Shown here piece after piece: positions 11,977-23,015 of a DNA stretch of 64,000 bases. The notes below the pieces were generated by a model that worked only from the letters and a program-made list of their open reading frames with translations, had not been told where the DNA came from and did no database searches. A program made the translations under genes and the position numbers. The stretch is from contig WJXW01000007.1 of NCBI GenBank assembly GCA_015832175.1, forward strand, positions 2,294,001 to 2,358,000, read 5' to 3'. Source of the DNA: Paraphaeosphaeria minitans (Eukaryota > Ascomycota > Dothideomycetes > Pleosporales > Didymosphaeriaceae). Numbering within the stretch: position 1 is the stretch's first letter; each line of letters opens with the position of its first letter.

Positions 11977-14900
11977 ATGGCGACCCTCATACCCATGATC
12001 TCCGTCCCGTTGAAGCAGACAAACGAGATCGACTGGATACAGCCGCTCAAGGGCTACATACGCGCCACGTACGGCGACGACCCGGAGCGCTATGCGGAGG
12101 AGTGCGCGACGTTGAACCGCCTGCGCCAGGACATGCGAGGCGCGGGGAAGGATAGTGCTGCGGGGAGGGACCTGCTGTACAGATACTACGGCCAGCTCGA
12201 GCTGCTGGACCTGAGGTTTCCCGTTGACGAGAACCACATCAAGATCCAGTTCACCTGGTAGGCTGCTTGAGCGTGCGTAGTAGGATTGCGGAGCGGCTAA
12301 CTGGCACCAGGTTCGACGCATTCACCCACAAGCCCACCTCGCAGTACTCGCTCGCCTTTGAAAAGGCCTCGATAATCTTCAACATCTCCGCCGTACTCTC
12401 CTGCCACGCAGCGCTCCAGAACCGTCACGAGGATGTCGGGCTCAAGACGGCCTATCACTCGTTCCAGGCCTCGGCCGGCATGTTCACCTACATCAACGAG
12501 AACTTCCTGCATGCACCGTCTACAGATCTGAGCCGCGAGACGGTGAAGACGCTGATATCTGTCATGCTGGCCCAGGCGCAGGAGGTGTTCCTGGAAAAGC
12601 AGATAGCCGACGGCAAGAAGGTGGGACTGTGCGCGAAGCTGGCGAGCCAGGCTGCCTTCCTGTATGCACAAGCTGTCGAGGGTGCCCAGGAAAACGTCAA
12701 CAAGGCCGTGTTCGAGAAGGTGTGGCTGTTGGTCTGCCAGGTAAGGCTGTTCATCGTCGTTGGTTGAGAAGCGTGCTGACGATTGGACAGACTAAAGCGA
12801 GCCATATGGCCTCAGTTGCACAATACTACCAAGCTCTAGCCGATGACGACGCAAACTCTCACGGTGTAGCCATCTGCCGCCTACAAGTCGCTGACACGAA
12901 CGCCAGGGATGCGAACAGAGCAGCGAACGCTTTCCCGTCCTCTTGCCCCGCGAACTCAAACCTGCCTGCGGAGACTGGCGCTGTGTTGTCTGAACTGACG
13001 AAGAAGCATCTTGCAAATGTACAGGAGAAGTTGGCCGAGTTCATGAAGGACAATGACTTCATCTATCACCAAGGCATTCCAAACGAGGCAGCTCTTACGC
13101 AGGTTCCAAAGCTTCCAGCCGCGAAGGCGATCCCTGTGAGCGAGCTGTACCAAGGGCAGGACATACAGAGAATCATTGGACCCGACATTTTCCAAAAGAT
13201 CGTACCAATGGCCGTAACCGAGTCTGCTAGCTTGTACGACGAAGAGAAGGCGAAGCTGATACGGGCGGAGAGCGAAAGGGTCGAGGTTGCGAACGATGAG
13301 ATGGCAGCGAGCTTGGACTACCTGAAGCTACCGGACAGTCTGAACGTGCTAAGAGGAGGCATGGACAACCAGGATATGATGGTCGATGAGGACTTTCGGA
13401 GGTGGTGCGAAGAGCTGGCGGGCCATGCGCCATTCACGACTGCATTCGAGCAGTCCAACACAGATAAGTCTGAGATCACGACCATGCTGGACGCGAGTAT
13501 GAAACAATTGGATATGGAAGAGAGCGTTTGCGAGAAGATGAGGTCAAAGTACGGCGTAGACTGGACGCAGCAGCCTAGTTCACGATTGACCGCGACCCTG
13601 CGGAGCGACATCCGGAATTACCGAGGGGCTATCGAAGAGGCGAGCACCAGTGATTCTCAACTGTACAGCACCTTCCGCCAATACGAGGCAGACTTTGACG
13701 AGATGCGATCTGCTGGGGAAACCGACGAAGCAGATGTGCTATACTCGCGAGCCATGGTCAAAGCAGGCGCGGCGAAAGGAAAGAGCCCTGGTCCCACTCA
13801 AGGCAATTTGTTGGATGACGACTTCCATGACGGACCAAGTGTTGCAGACCAGATTGCCAGCGTCGAGGAACTTCTGCGGCGACTGAACTTGATCAAGAAG
13901 GAGAGGTTGCAGGTGCTGAAAGACCTCAAGGAGAAGGTGATTCACCCTAAAGATGTCCCAGTTCAACTCAGTGACAAATTTAGGTTCATTCTGACGACAT
14001 TTCCAACGTCTTGATCTTGAACAAGAAAGCCATCGCAAACCAAGAGTCGCAGCTCTTCAAGGCTGAACTTGAAAAGTTTCGACCCCATCAAAATCGCATC
14101 CTCCAAGCCAACCACAAACAAGGCTCTCTTCTAAAGGAGCTCACACGCACTTACTCCGATCTTCTCAAAGACCCGCGCGTCCGCTCTGAGCAAAGCAAGT
14201 ATGACATGTTCTCTCGCCAACGCAGTTCCGTCATGAAAAAGTACGAGCGAGTCTACCAGTCCTTCAGAGACCTCCAAGCCGGGCTCTCCCGTGCCCAGGG
14301 TTTCTATTCCGAGATGAAAGACACGGTCTCAAGTCTGCAAAAGAATGTAGAGACCTTCGTCAATAACAGGCGATCCGAAGGTGGCCAGCTGCTCCAAAAC
14401 ATCGAACAGAAGAAAACCCAAGGTGCAGACCAAGAGCAGCAGCGCTTGAAGGACCTGATGGAACGCATGTCCATGGAACCCTCCGGCTCGCCTGTCTCCC
14501 TTGGGAGAGAACGCAAAAAGAGCATACCCGCCCCGCTAAATCAGGGCGGGTACCCAGCATCATCCTCCGCGCACCCGTCCTACAACCCAGCCGCATCGCC
14601 GCCCGTCACGCCCCGCTACCCCTTGACCACGCAAGCTCAACAGCCCTACCAACAACCCGCCCAATCGCAGAACCCCTACCCCTCGAATGGCTTCCAGCAG
14701 TACCCCTCGCACTCGCATTCGCACTCCCAAACGCAAACAAGCTACAACCCCACCAACTACGGCCCCGTTTCGCCCCCAGCGCACCAGCAGTACTTCTCCC
14801 CACCGCCCAACCAGCACCCGCAGCAGCCGTGGGGCCAGCCCCCGCAACAGCAGCCCCAGTACGGGTACCAGAGCGGGACGCCGCAGCCTGGCGCGGGCTT

Positions 14901-15081
14901 GCCGCAGGGCTACGTGCCGCCTCCGCCTCCGCCGGGACCGCCGCCCAGCCAGTACGAGCAGTACGGGGCGCCGCAGCATCAGGGTGGGTATGGGCAGAGG
15001 CAGGGTGGACAAGGACAGGGACAGGGACAGCAGCAGGGCGGGGCTGCGGATCCGTGGGCGGGTTTGAGTGGGTGGAAATGA
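11977..15081 (+). CDS. BRO1: BRO1-domain vacuolar protein-sorting protein (Bro1/Vps31)
   Basis: ESCRT-III-associated factor. In yeast it recruits the deubiquitinase Doa4 and stabilises Snf7 on endosomes during multivesicular-body sorting (family knowledge). Four exons (11977-12257, 12311-12740, 12791-13936, 13984-15081) give 984 residues. The BRO1 domain fills about residues 1-390 (DPERYAEECATLNRLRQDMR, LLYRYYGQLELLDLRFPVDE, FEKASIIFNISAVLSCHAA). A V-shaped helical domain follows to about 720 (LDYLKLPDSLNVL, QRSSVMKKYERVYQSFRDLQ). The tail is a long Pro/Gln/Tyr-rich region ending PWAGLSGWK. Absence of an obvious PalA-type tail and the close fit to the Bro1 pattern favour Bro1 over PalA/Rim20. 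The start at 11977 has a CACCATGG context. All introns are 47-53 nt with GT-AG ends. Confidence 0.92.
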
Positions 15082-15456
15082 GGTCGTCGAAGTGAGTTGA
15101 GAAGAGGATGGGCAGGTGGAGTTGCGCGGGAGTGTGTTTTGCATCTTTCTTAGTGTAGGGCATTGCATGTAGAACTTGGGAGGATGGAGATACTTGGACG
15201 TGCCATGCATACCAATGAACCTTTTTTTTTTTTTGGGAAACGTTGCAGATTATGAGGTTGCTCTCGTTACGGCTACGAACTGATCGCAGGGAGGTGAAGA
15301 AACAGCATTGAGGGAAAAGAAGAGGATCAAGGAAAGAATGGAAGAGGAATCCCGTGGAGGCATACGGTACCGTACCGTACCTGCATCCATGACCTACGGG
15401 GCGAGACGGCGGACATGGGCGGCAGACTACCTACCTACCTACCTACCGGACGAAGC
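15082..15456. other. Intergenic region with homopolymer and short tandem repeats
   Basis: This lies between the convergent BRO1 and GFA-like genes. It holds a T homopolymer near 15223-15235, a GTACC repeat near 15366 and, just past the GFA stop codon, a CTAC tetranucleotide run. No gene is seen. Confidence 0.5.
15427..15449. repeat. CTAC tetranucleotide microsatellite
   Basis: Tandem CTAC units start within ten bases of the stop codon of the neighbouring GFA-like gene. The same tetranucleotide recurs near 25379 and 54890. Confidence 0.85.
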
Positions 15457-16074
15457 TCACAAACTACGTCCATCCACCTCCCGCCGCTGCAACGTCCTCA
15501 CATCGACACCCTGGAACATCCTCACATTGAGCGCCTTGACGCCATCATAGAAGCCCGGCTCAACGCTCTCCGCCATCAGACTGCTCCCGCAGCGGCTACA
15601 AAAGTAGTGCTGCACGCGCCCCTTTCCGAACCGGTATTTCTATCCTCAGATCAGTCCCACATTGCCAATCAATCGCCTCCATGACGATGCTTTCCCCCGT
15701 CGCAGCGCCAGCATGACGCAAAACGTCGGGCTGTCGACAACGCAGAGGGAGTCCACCAGCTCGTGCATGTGGTGCGTACCTCGACGAGACTGCTGCTTAG
15801 ATCAGCGCCGTCGAACTGGATGCAGGCGCTCTGCACGTAGACGTTGAGGTGTCCGTTGCGTGCGCAGATGGAGCAGTTGCATTCGACGACCCAGCTGTCT
15901 GGGTCGTGCAGTGGCGGGGCGAGCGTCACTGTGTACCGGATCGATTGGCAGTGGCACGATGCTTGGTACTGTGGTGCTGTGATTAGCTTGGCCTTGCGAG
16001 GAGTGCTTCGGGGTCTCTATGGGGCAGGATCGTGTTGGTCTACCTAGGGGCAGTCGGAGGTGGTGTCTGGCCAT
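15457..16074 (-). CDS. GFA / CENP-V-fold zinc enzyme (glutathione-dependent formaldehyde-activating family)
   Basis: Small zinc protein of the PF04828 fold. Family members act on S-hydroxymethylglutathione or related thiol adducts; the substrate here is unknown. The gene is invisible as a single open frame. Three exons (16074-16044, 15976-15780, 15639-15457) give about 136 residues. Zinc-ligand motifs appear in the expected order: SCHCQSIRYTV, then VVECNCSICARNG, then YFCSRCGSSLMAE. The C-terminal half reads YRFGKGRVQHYFC and GVKALNVRMF, both family-like. Intron 1 is 67 nt (GTAGAC...AATCACAG). Intron 2 is 140 nt (GTACGC...GGATAG). The very short first exon and its start at 16074 are the least certain parts; the last two exons are well supported by motif order and phase. 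Confidence 0.75.
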
Positions 16075-18643
16075 AGAGAGGTGCGGGACTGGGTAGACGC
16101 GAAGGCTGAAGCCCGAGGGAGGGGAGTCGAACACTCAGGGCCCAGCGTCAGGCGGAGCACTAGGCGATAGGTAGGTAGATATCTACCTAGTCTACCTGGG
16201 TATGCGGAGACGACTGCGACTGGGCGGGGTTCACGCAGATCGCTAGCCGGTTGTCGAGCAAGGAGCAACTCTGATAGGACTTCATCGCGACGCGGATCCG
16301 GGACCGAGAAGGATCATGCTGCGAGGGTGACGGCACTAGATTGCAGCACCGTCTGGACGCAAAGAATAACGTGCTCACCGCGAGTCACCCGTCTTTGTCT
16401 CCTGCTCTTTCTTGACGCTCTCAACCCAAGCATGAAAATCGGGGCTGCCCAAACGAGACTTGAGATGGGGAAGTGGAGAAATGGAACGGCGACGTACTCT
16501 TTGACTTTTCTTGTCGGTGGACATGGCGTGTACCATAGGATATTGCACGTCTTGCTTTCGTCGAGAATCGAGATTGATGGCGATGGAGAAGGGGTGGAGC
16601 GGGAGGAAGTAGATGGGGTACATGTTCCGGCGGAGATGGAGTGTCTTGTAAACACGCTGGCCTCTTTCACCATGTCTTATGTGCTGAACTGCAAGGACTC
16701 TCACAAGCTCAGCTCAACCGAGAATGGTTTACGAGCGAGCGAGGATTTCCGATGAATAGAAGGCTTCGGGAGTCAAAGATATGAAACCTAGCATTTGAAT
16801 TTTTTTGGCGCCTCTTAACAGTCCGAATGCTGTTTGATTCGAGCGTGTCAGAGGACTTCAGAGCTCTACTTATAGAGCTAGCGACTACCACTATGATATC
16901 GAACGTGCCTGGCTAGGGATCGTCGCGGTCCTTGATCAGTCGGTGGTCGGCCCGTTCCACTTTCCCTGTTGGCTTCTCCTGCTTCTTGCTATTTCGATCC
17001 TGAATTCACCGCTGCACCACCCCGCAGAGCTCAAAACGGCTCCATTTAGAGTGCTCGTCGTGATCAGGATGGACGTCCAGCTCCTGGGCGAATCGGCATT
17101 TCCGCGGACAGGGGCTGCGCTCAGCTCACCAGTGTCCAGATTGGGGTTCAAAGAACATCGCGCTTCGTAAAGATGATGGTCGACAACAGAGAATGCCTTT
17201 GCCTGAGAGTGTGTGTGGTCTAGAGGCGTGTTTGAGGATGAGCATGCTCGTATTGCGAATGTCGAATCATTTCTCGTGGCGTAGGTATATCTCGATAGGA
17301 AAGGTTAGCAACTTCAACAAGTGAGGCCTGTGTCGATGTGCGACTAAGCAGATTCAAGGTACGGGGTGATGGTTGTCGCTCTACGACTTTGGTCCCGCGG
17401 TCCTACACACGAGGATCCGGATCCGGCTACAGGCACCAACATCGGTCAGTTGCCGTTTGTCGAAGGACAGGGGTATCTGGTTCGTGTCTTCAGGTTTTGT
17501 TGTTTTTTGAGGTGTCACGATGGGGGCCAAAACAGGCTATATCTGGACCGGCTGGCTGGAACGATTGCAGGTCTGCGGGAAGTTGCATCCTGGATCTTCT
17601 GTCAGAGACCAGACAGCGGAGAATTTTAACAAATTGAAGAAACTCTGACGTAGGGTTGTTCCACCGCTGTCGGACTGCACTTTATTTAGAGATGGGTACT
17701 GCAGCCGGATCGCCCGCATCTGATGGTGATCCTCGTATTTGCAACGCCTCTCTTTCGCTGCAATGCTACAGAATGGAGCTACCCCGAATCGGTGGCCCAC
17801 GGTCTTGAGCATTCGCACCAGTTCCAGTGACAGAACGTATCAAGCTTTCCATAACTGGGAGATACATCCAGAGATTTGCAATCCCGTTATGCTGTGTGTT
17901 AGATCGACCAAGCGGCAAAATGCTACCGTAGGTACTGCGTTCAATCCAGAACAGTGTGGCTGTCGCCGACTCCGAGCCTGCATCGAATAGACGGTGCCGA
18001 GGGAATCTCACATGCATCGAATGCACGCTTACTAGGTAGAGCATAGCATCCCTGGGCTGAAAGATGCTCGTATCGTCTTCGTTTGTCGTGTTAGCCAGAG
18101 CGCCAATTGCTGGTGTTGCGACTCTTGTTCATGAGCCGAGGACGATCGTACCATTCCCATCGGCCGTCCTTGTTCGTTCGTGGCCATTTTCATGTTAGCA
18201 ATAAACGAGCTTCGGGTTCAGATGATTGTCTCCACCTTTGAGCGGCCCCATCGTCGGCTTCACTGTGCAATGCGAGGTGTACGTTGCTCCGACTGGAATT
18301 GGGGACCGAGTCATTATCATCTCGCCGTCGTGTGAGAAGGTGATGGAATATCCAGGGGAGTGCGACGTCACGATCATGAAGTGGGAAGGAACGAACTGGA
18401 AAGGGAAGTGGCTGTCTATAAGCTACCCAATGACTTTAGGGTCCATCCAGCAAAAATAACAGTGCGGGTATCGCAGAACGAGCTTCATTTACTTCAAATC
18501 TTGACACCATATATATCACGGAATTCGCTTCCATTGTTTCTCGATAGGCAGAAGACCTCGAGCAAAGGTGTACTTCAGCCACGCTACTGACTATCCTCAC
18601 ATTCGGATGTCACCGAGACATTTTCCAAATTGAATTAACTTCT
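16075..18643. other. Gene-poor stretch
   Basis: About 2.5 kb without a gene I can defend. It has TAGGTAGGTAGATATCTACC-like sequence near 16171-16200. One small candidate frame lies at 16375-16524 (listed separately). Short frames at 18195-18459 on both strands have mildly protein-like composition but no start context, splice support or family match. They may be relics. Confidence 0.35.
16375..16524 (-). CDS. Possible small basic protein, first exon
   Basis: An ATG at 16524 opens a frame of about 49 codons. It begins MSTDKKSQRVRRRSISPLPH, continues SPDFHAWVESVKKEQETK, and then runs into a possible GTGAGC donor near 16375. Composition (basic, Ser/Pro, then an amphipathic helix) is more protein-like than the flanking sequence. 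A 60-nt intron to a CGCAG acceptor would add only about a dozen codons. No family was recognised. It could equally be chance; transcript data would decide. Confidence 0.2.
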   Translation of the reverse strand: MSTDKKSQRVRRRSISPLPHLKSRLGSPDFHAWVESVKKEQETKTGDSR

Positions 18644-19585
18644 CTAAATCTTCGACACGCGCTGAAGCATATCATCAACTTCGCCGTCTGCAAGCAGACC
18701 AATCCTAGCGTCACCCAAGCGCTCAGCCAGATCATCCAGGTCGGGCCTCGTCATCGTACGCAGCGGTGAACGGTCTCGATAGTGCCTCGACGACGTCCTC
18801 TGCTCGTTCCTAGTTCGGCCCCTCTCCAGCATTCTCCCTCTAGTGATTGCCCGGTCTTCGTGGGCCATGGTACTTGATCGATCCGTCCTGCTAGCACGCT
18901 GAGGCGACCGACTCCGACTTCGCTGGCGCTGTCGAAGTTGGAAACTCCACCGACCATACGTCGCACTCACAACAGAGGGCAGGAATTTGATATGCAAGAA
19001 CTTCTCTTCGTCGCCAAGAAGGAAGAGCCCCGACGTTCCCTGCGTAATCCTCAATCCGAACCGTGACACCACTCGAACACTGCAGCACAGCCACGTCTTC
19101 ACATTATTAGCTGGGTCAGGGTCCGGATAACGGCCAGCAGCAATGAATTCCTTGTACGTCTTGACATAGTTCCGTCGGATCAGCGTTTCGAGACACACAG
19201 GACACAGGAATGGGGTCAAAGTGCTGTGCGTGGTGGGTTGAGTGCGGCAGCAGTTCGATGCGCAAGGTGCTTTCGGGGCGAGGGGAGTTACAAAGCTGGT
19301 AGATGTAGTGACTAGATGCCCACAGCTAAGGTCGTGGTAGTTGGTGATCTGATTTTCGCACGCGCGGCCGCGCTGTGACTGCAGAATGTTGGCTTTATCG
19401 ACCGAAATCGTGGTCGAACCCATGATAATCTTCGATGGGTCAATTCGATTGGAGACCGGCTCTAGACTACGCGATTCTTCCAAAAATCGCAGTAAAATCG
19501 GTCGAGGTGGGAATAGCGGTGCCTGCTCGGGCGAGTCGAGATGGGTGACCTCTGGATCTGTAGTCAGCGTAGGTGGCACAGCCAT
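18644..19585 (-). CDS. Cysteine-rich protein of unknown function, divergent pair member A
   Basis: Unrecognised single-exon protein of 313 residues, starting at the first ATG of the frame (19585). It has a disordered Pro/Thr-rich N-terminus. Then comes a cysteine module reading LSCGHLVTT, PCASNCC and PFLCPVCLE, which ends in a CxxC knuckle and looks like a small zinc-binding fold. A mixed alpha/beta stretch (VKTWLCCSVRVVSRFGLRI, LGDEEKFLHIKFLPS) follows. The C-terminus is Arg/Ser-rich (RQRQRSRSRSPQRA, RGRMLERGRTRNEQR) with a final acidic segment. The Arg/Ser tail suggests a nuclear or RNA-associated protein (inference). The same module occurs in the gene that starts 206 bases away on the other strand. 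Confidence 0.6.
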   Translation of the reverse strand: MAVPPTLTTDPEVTHLDSPEQAPLFPPRPILLRFLEESRSLEPVSNRIDPSKIIMGSTTISVDKANILQSQRGRACENQITNYHDLSCGHLVTTSTSFVTPLAPKAPCASNCCRTQPTTHSTLTPFLCPVCLETLIRRNYVKTYKEFIAAGRYPDPDPANNVKTWLCCSVRVVSRFGLRITQGTSGLFLLGDEEKFLHIKFLPSVVSATYGRWSFQLRQRQRSRSRSPQRASRTDRSSTMAHEDRAITRGRMLERGRTRNEQRTSSRHYRDRSPLRTMTRPDLDDLAERLGDARIGLLADGEVDDMLQRVSKI

Positions 19586-19791
19586 ATTTTCGGTGTTTAC
19601 AGTTGAAGTCGGGTGTGTCGAAGGGGGTGAGCAGTTGCTCAGGTCATATGGTCTGGTATCGTGACTGAACAATGCGGATCGTGGTGAGATGAAGGGTCAT
19701 GAAAGACATCTACGATAGGACACAATGGCCCAATGACCGCTAAGTCATATGGGAAGACCTTCACTTCTGCGCACACCCTATGCTGTCATAG
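19586..19791. promoter_or_regulatory. Probable shared promoter of the cysteine-rich gene pair
   Basis: Only 206 bases separate two head-to-head start codons, so both genes should be driven from this spacer (inference). I see no recognisable binding-site motif. Confidence 0.4.
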
Positions 19792-21284
19792 ATGATTGCT
19801 CCTGGGCAGCTTTTGTGCCACCACTTTCGCCAGGCACATCTTGAGGACTCCTCAACTTTGCAGTACGACCCGGAGCACCCGTCAGGCATAGTGGCCCCGC
19901 ACACCCAGCTCGAAATTGCCCTTCAATCTCGAAAAGTCGTCGTGGGCTCACCGGAGCTCACTCCAACACCTCGTCTCAATCCTGGGCCGATCCATCAGAT
20001 CATCTCCAAGATGCATGTGAAGGAGACGGTTACGTACTCCAAGGTGAAGCCTCTCCCTTGCTCCAACCCATGTGCAGGAGGGTGTAGCTCATTCGAGCAT
20101 GTACTCGCCTGTGGTTATGCCGTCATTACCTCGGAACAGGATCAGGTCTGTGGCTCCAATTGTTGGGCCATGGTCCACTGCCCGGCCAATTTGACGGTGA
20201 ATCGGATGGCTGGAGCCCCTTTCTGGTGTGATGCGTGCATCGAAGAGAATATCGAGGCGGACGTCGAGGGTCGGAACATCATCGCCTATCAAGCTGGTAA
20301 GTTGTCACTCCTATTTTTGTATAGTACATGTTAACGTTGTCACAGAACTTCGTGGTATTCAGCTTCGAACGAAGTTTCAAATAGAGAACCGCGAGGCGCA
20401 GAGCCAGGCTGGGAAGACCTACATCGACGAGAAGCGCGTTACCTTGCCTATTGATCGGGACAATAAGCCTCTCCGTGGATACGAGGCTCCGAAAGCCAAA
20501 CATCCGTATGAAGTCGGCACGCTCCATGCAGGTAGGAGCTTCTTCGAGGACATCGATCCCAAACCAGCCGCTTCCGTCCGAGGCGCACCGTTGGCCACAA
20601 CCCTATACACCATTCCGCAGCGAGACGGACGTCCCGTTTCCTGGGCACACGGCTTCATTGATCGTCTCTGGAGACCATCATCCACTGCCAGGAACTCGGT
20701 CGTTCTGGGCCACTGAGTATCGCTATCGGCGACGTCCCGTGCTCAACGCCGCTGCTGCTCCTGGTGCAGTTGACCGACAAGAGGCTATGCCGCAGATTGA
20801 ATTCCGTGCTCACCCTGGCGCTGACAGTTCATCATTTCGCAACAACACGTTGGTTGTCGATCTTAGTGACGACGATGCAACCACAGAAGCGGAATCTCAT
20901 CCAACACAAGCTCGTTCAAGCAAGAAGCAGCAAGACGCCGTTAAGTCTCGGGAAACTCCACTTCGACGCACAAAGGTGAATGGGCAAGCTGTGCAGGAGA
21001 AGGATACTGAAGACGATGCTGGAGACGAAGTTGAGGAGACAACTGAAGACGAAGACGATTCAGCACCAACAGAGCCACTCCAGCCTCCACGTGCACGCCG
21101 CATTATCAATGCAGCTGCAGCTCCAGAATCGTCTGATATTGCCCCGTCTTTAATCGCTCGTCCGACATGGGACATGACACCGCGCCGTGGGACTAGGCGC
21201 ATTATCAATGCGGCTTCATCGTTATCCCGTGAGTCATCTCCAGATGGTCCAGCGCCTGCGGTACGAAAGTCGTTGCGTCGGTGA
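19792..21284 (+). CDS. Cysteine-rich protein of unknown function, divergent pair member B
   Basis: Unrecognised protein. The best model has three exons (19792-20296, 20346-20531, 20692-21284) and 427 residues. The N-terminal half holds a cysteine module (PCSNPCAGGCSSFEHVLACG, VCGSNCW, PFWCDACIEE). It matches member A in order and spacing: H-x-L-x-C-G, C-x-S-N-C, P-F-x-C-x-x-C-[LI]-E. The C-terminal half has an acidic run and three copies of an RRxxNAA motif (RRPVLNAAAAP, RRIINAAAAPE, RRIINAASS). Intron 1 is clear (GTAAGT...TCACAG). Intron 2 (160 nt, GTAGGA...TGCCAG) is supported only by frame. An alternative start at 20011 would begin just before the module. Confidence 0.6.
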
Positions 21285-23015
21285 GCGGTGAGTAGCGTGC
21301 GACGTGCATGTGCAATATAGAACAGGTGGTTCTGTGTCAGCAGGGGTGGGATGAAGCTACAGTGGTCAAGGTTGCGACGCATAGGCACCCTAGGTAGCGA
21401 GCAAGGGGTATCATTGGAATTTCGCAACTTGTCTCCGGTAAGAGTGCGCATGCCCGGTCTGGAGTTTTCAAGAAGCACGCGCTGTGGCTGCAGATTGTTT
21501 GATCTAGGAAAGTTGACAGCAAGATTGTTTTTCAGATTCGCTAGTAAATGGTCTAAGTTGATTGGAGGGGGAAGCCCTGGTAGAAATTGTTGGAATGATA
21601 GGGAGCAGGTGCTTAGTCACCGCGCACTTAAACTGATTGATAAGGATACCCTGAGATTCTTGAACGTTGTGCTCGTCGGCAACCAATATTTCTGCTTTCG
21701 AGTCAATCTTGACATGATGTGTTTCTGCCCCCTATACAGCTATGACGCCTAAACCTCAGCAATGTCAGATTTCTCGTGCGAAGAGTGCCTGGGCGACTTG
21801 TCTGGCGCCTCGCGGTATGCCTATACCTAAACTTCCGCCTAGAACCGCCCATACCCCATCCCATATGTGTGACTTCCTAGTCTTTCGACTTGGGATGCTA
21901 AGAATTTGGGGCCCGTTGACAATCCGCGCCAGGTAGGCGTTTTGTACGGCGAATTGTTACCTACAAGACACTAGGACAAAAAAAATGTTGAACATTAACC
22001 TTTGATGTTTTATCCTTTAAAACAGTGATATATTCACCACCACCTACTAGAAACTCACGGTAGGTAGCCTATTCTAAAGAGAAAACGAAACTCCTTGAAT
22101 TGGCTTTTTTACTCTTACTACGATAATTCTAGATCTAGGATTACGTAAGGTAGAGTGTGGAGGGTGAATAGAAAGCCATACTGTAAGCTCTCTCGAATAT
22201 CGCATGAGTTATTACGGCTTATGTATCGTAGTGTCAATCGGATTACACGTTGCACAACGAGTATTTACAGGCTAGCCAAGCGTCAGAGTGAATGACCTAA
22301 AAGCACAGGCTAGTCACTACGACATACCGCCATAGCCGGAGATATCTGTATAGCACACGCCGGTAGCTATGAGCCGAACAAGGAACTCGCTTCATACGGT
22401 TCGCGCGTCAGCATGTCTTCCCACTTCCATTCGTGACGTACGTACGCGACGATGCCTCCGCACAGTACTGTTTATTTAACCATGGTCAAGAAAGCGGCTC
22501 GATTGCCACAATGAATGGAATTAGGCAAAAGAGGCTGCGGAAATGTATCATTGGGCGGGCAGAAATCGTTATCGGTACGGTACATATATCGCGGCTACTA
22601 AATTTTAAGTTTACAGCCTGATGCTTTCATCATCGAGTGCGGGGTTGACTATTTCATGGTTGAGGTCTAGCACGTTTCAACACCATGGAGAGGTCCGAAG
22701 ACGGACTCTAGCTCTCATAAAGAATTCTAGATGCACTGACGGATACATTAGGTTATTTATTTGTGCCACAAAATTCTCCCCTTTTTAGTCTCTAAATATT
22801 TTACACCTATTATCGCCGTGCCGTGCATTCTTTAGTGTCGCTCCTCTGGTCTTAAATTGCACAGGCATACTTCGAAATGATGAAGAAATTTCTCAACCAC
22901 AAATATTCGTTAGATAAAATCTAAGGATGAGCTACGAATAGACGTCACTAATATATACCCAACAACCTGGAACCCCTCACCCCACAAACAATCACGGAAG
23001 CAGCAAGCTAGCCTC
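21285..23015. other. Gene desert, AT-richer than its flanks
   Basis: About 1.7 kb with no open frame that looks coding, several T- and A-rich pockets (21978, 22108, 22770) and scattered TAGGTAG units. It contains no LTR or polyprotein similarity that I can see. The last 100 bases are the 3' flank of the P450 gene. Confidence 0.4.

Noticed and set aside
14560..15210. Minus-strand open frame opposite the BRO1 tail
   Set aside because: Arises from the Pro/Gln-rich codon bias of the BRO1 C-terminus; Leu/Arg-rich and without motifs.
18195..18459. Overlapping frames on both strands near 18.3 kb
   Set aside because: Both look weakly protein-like, but neither has splice or family support; left as possible relic within the gene-poor stretch.
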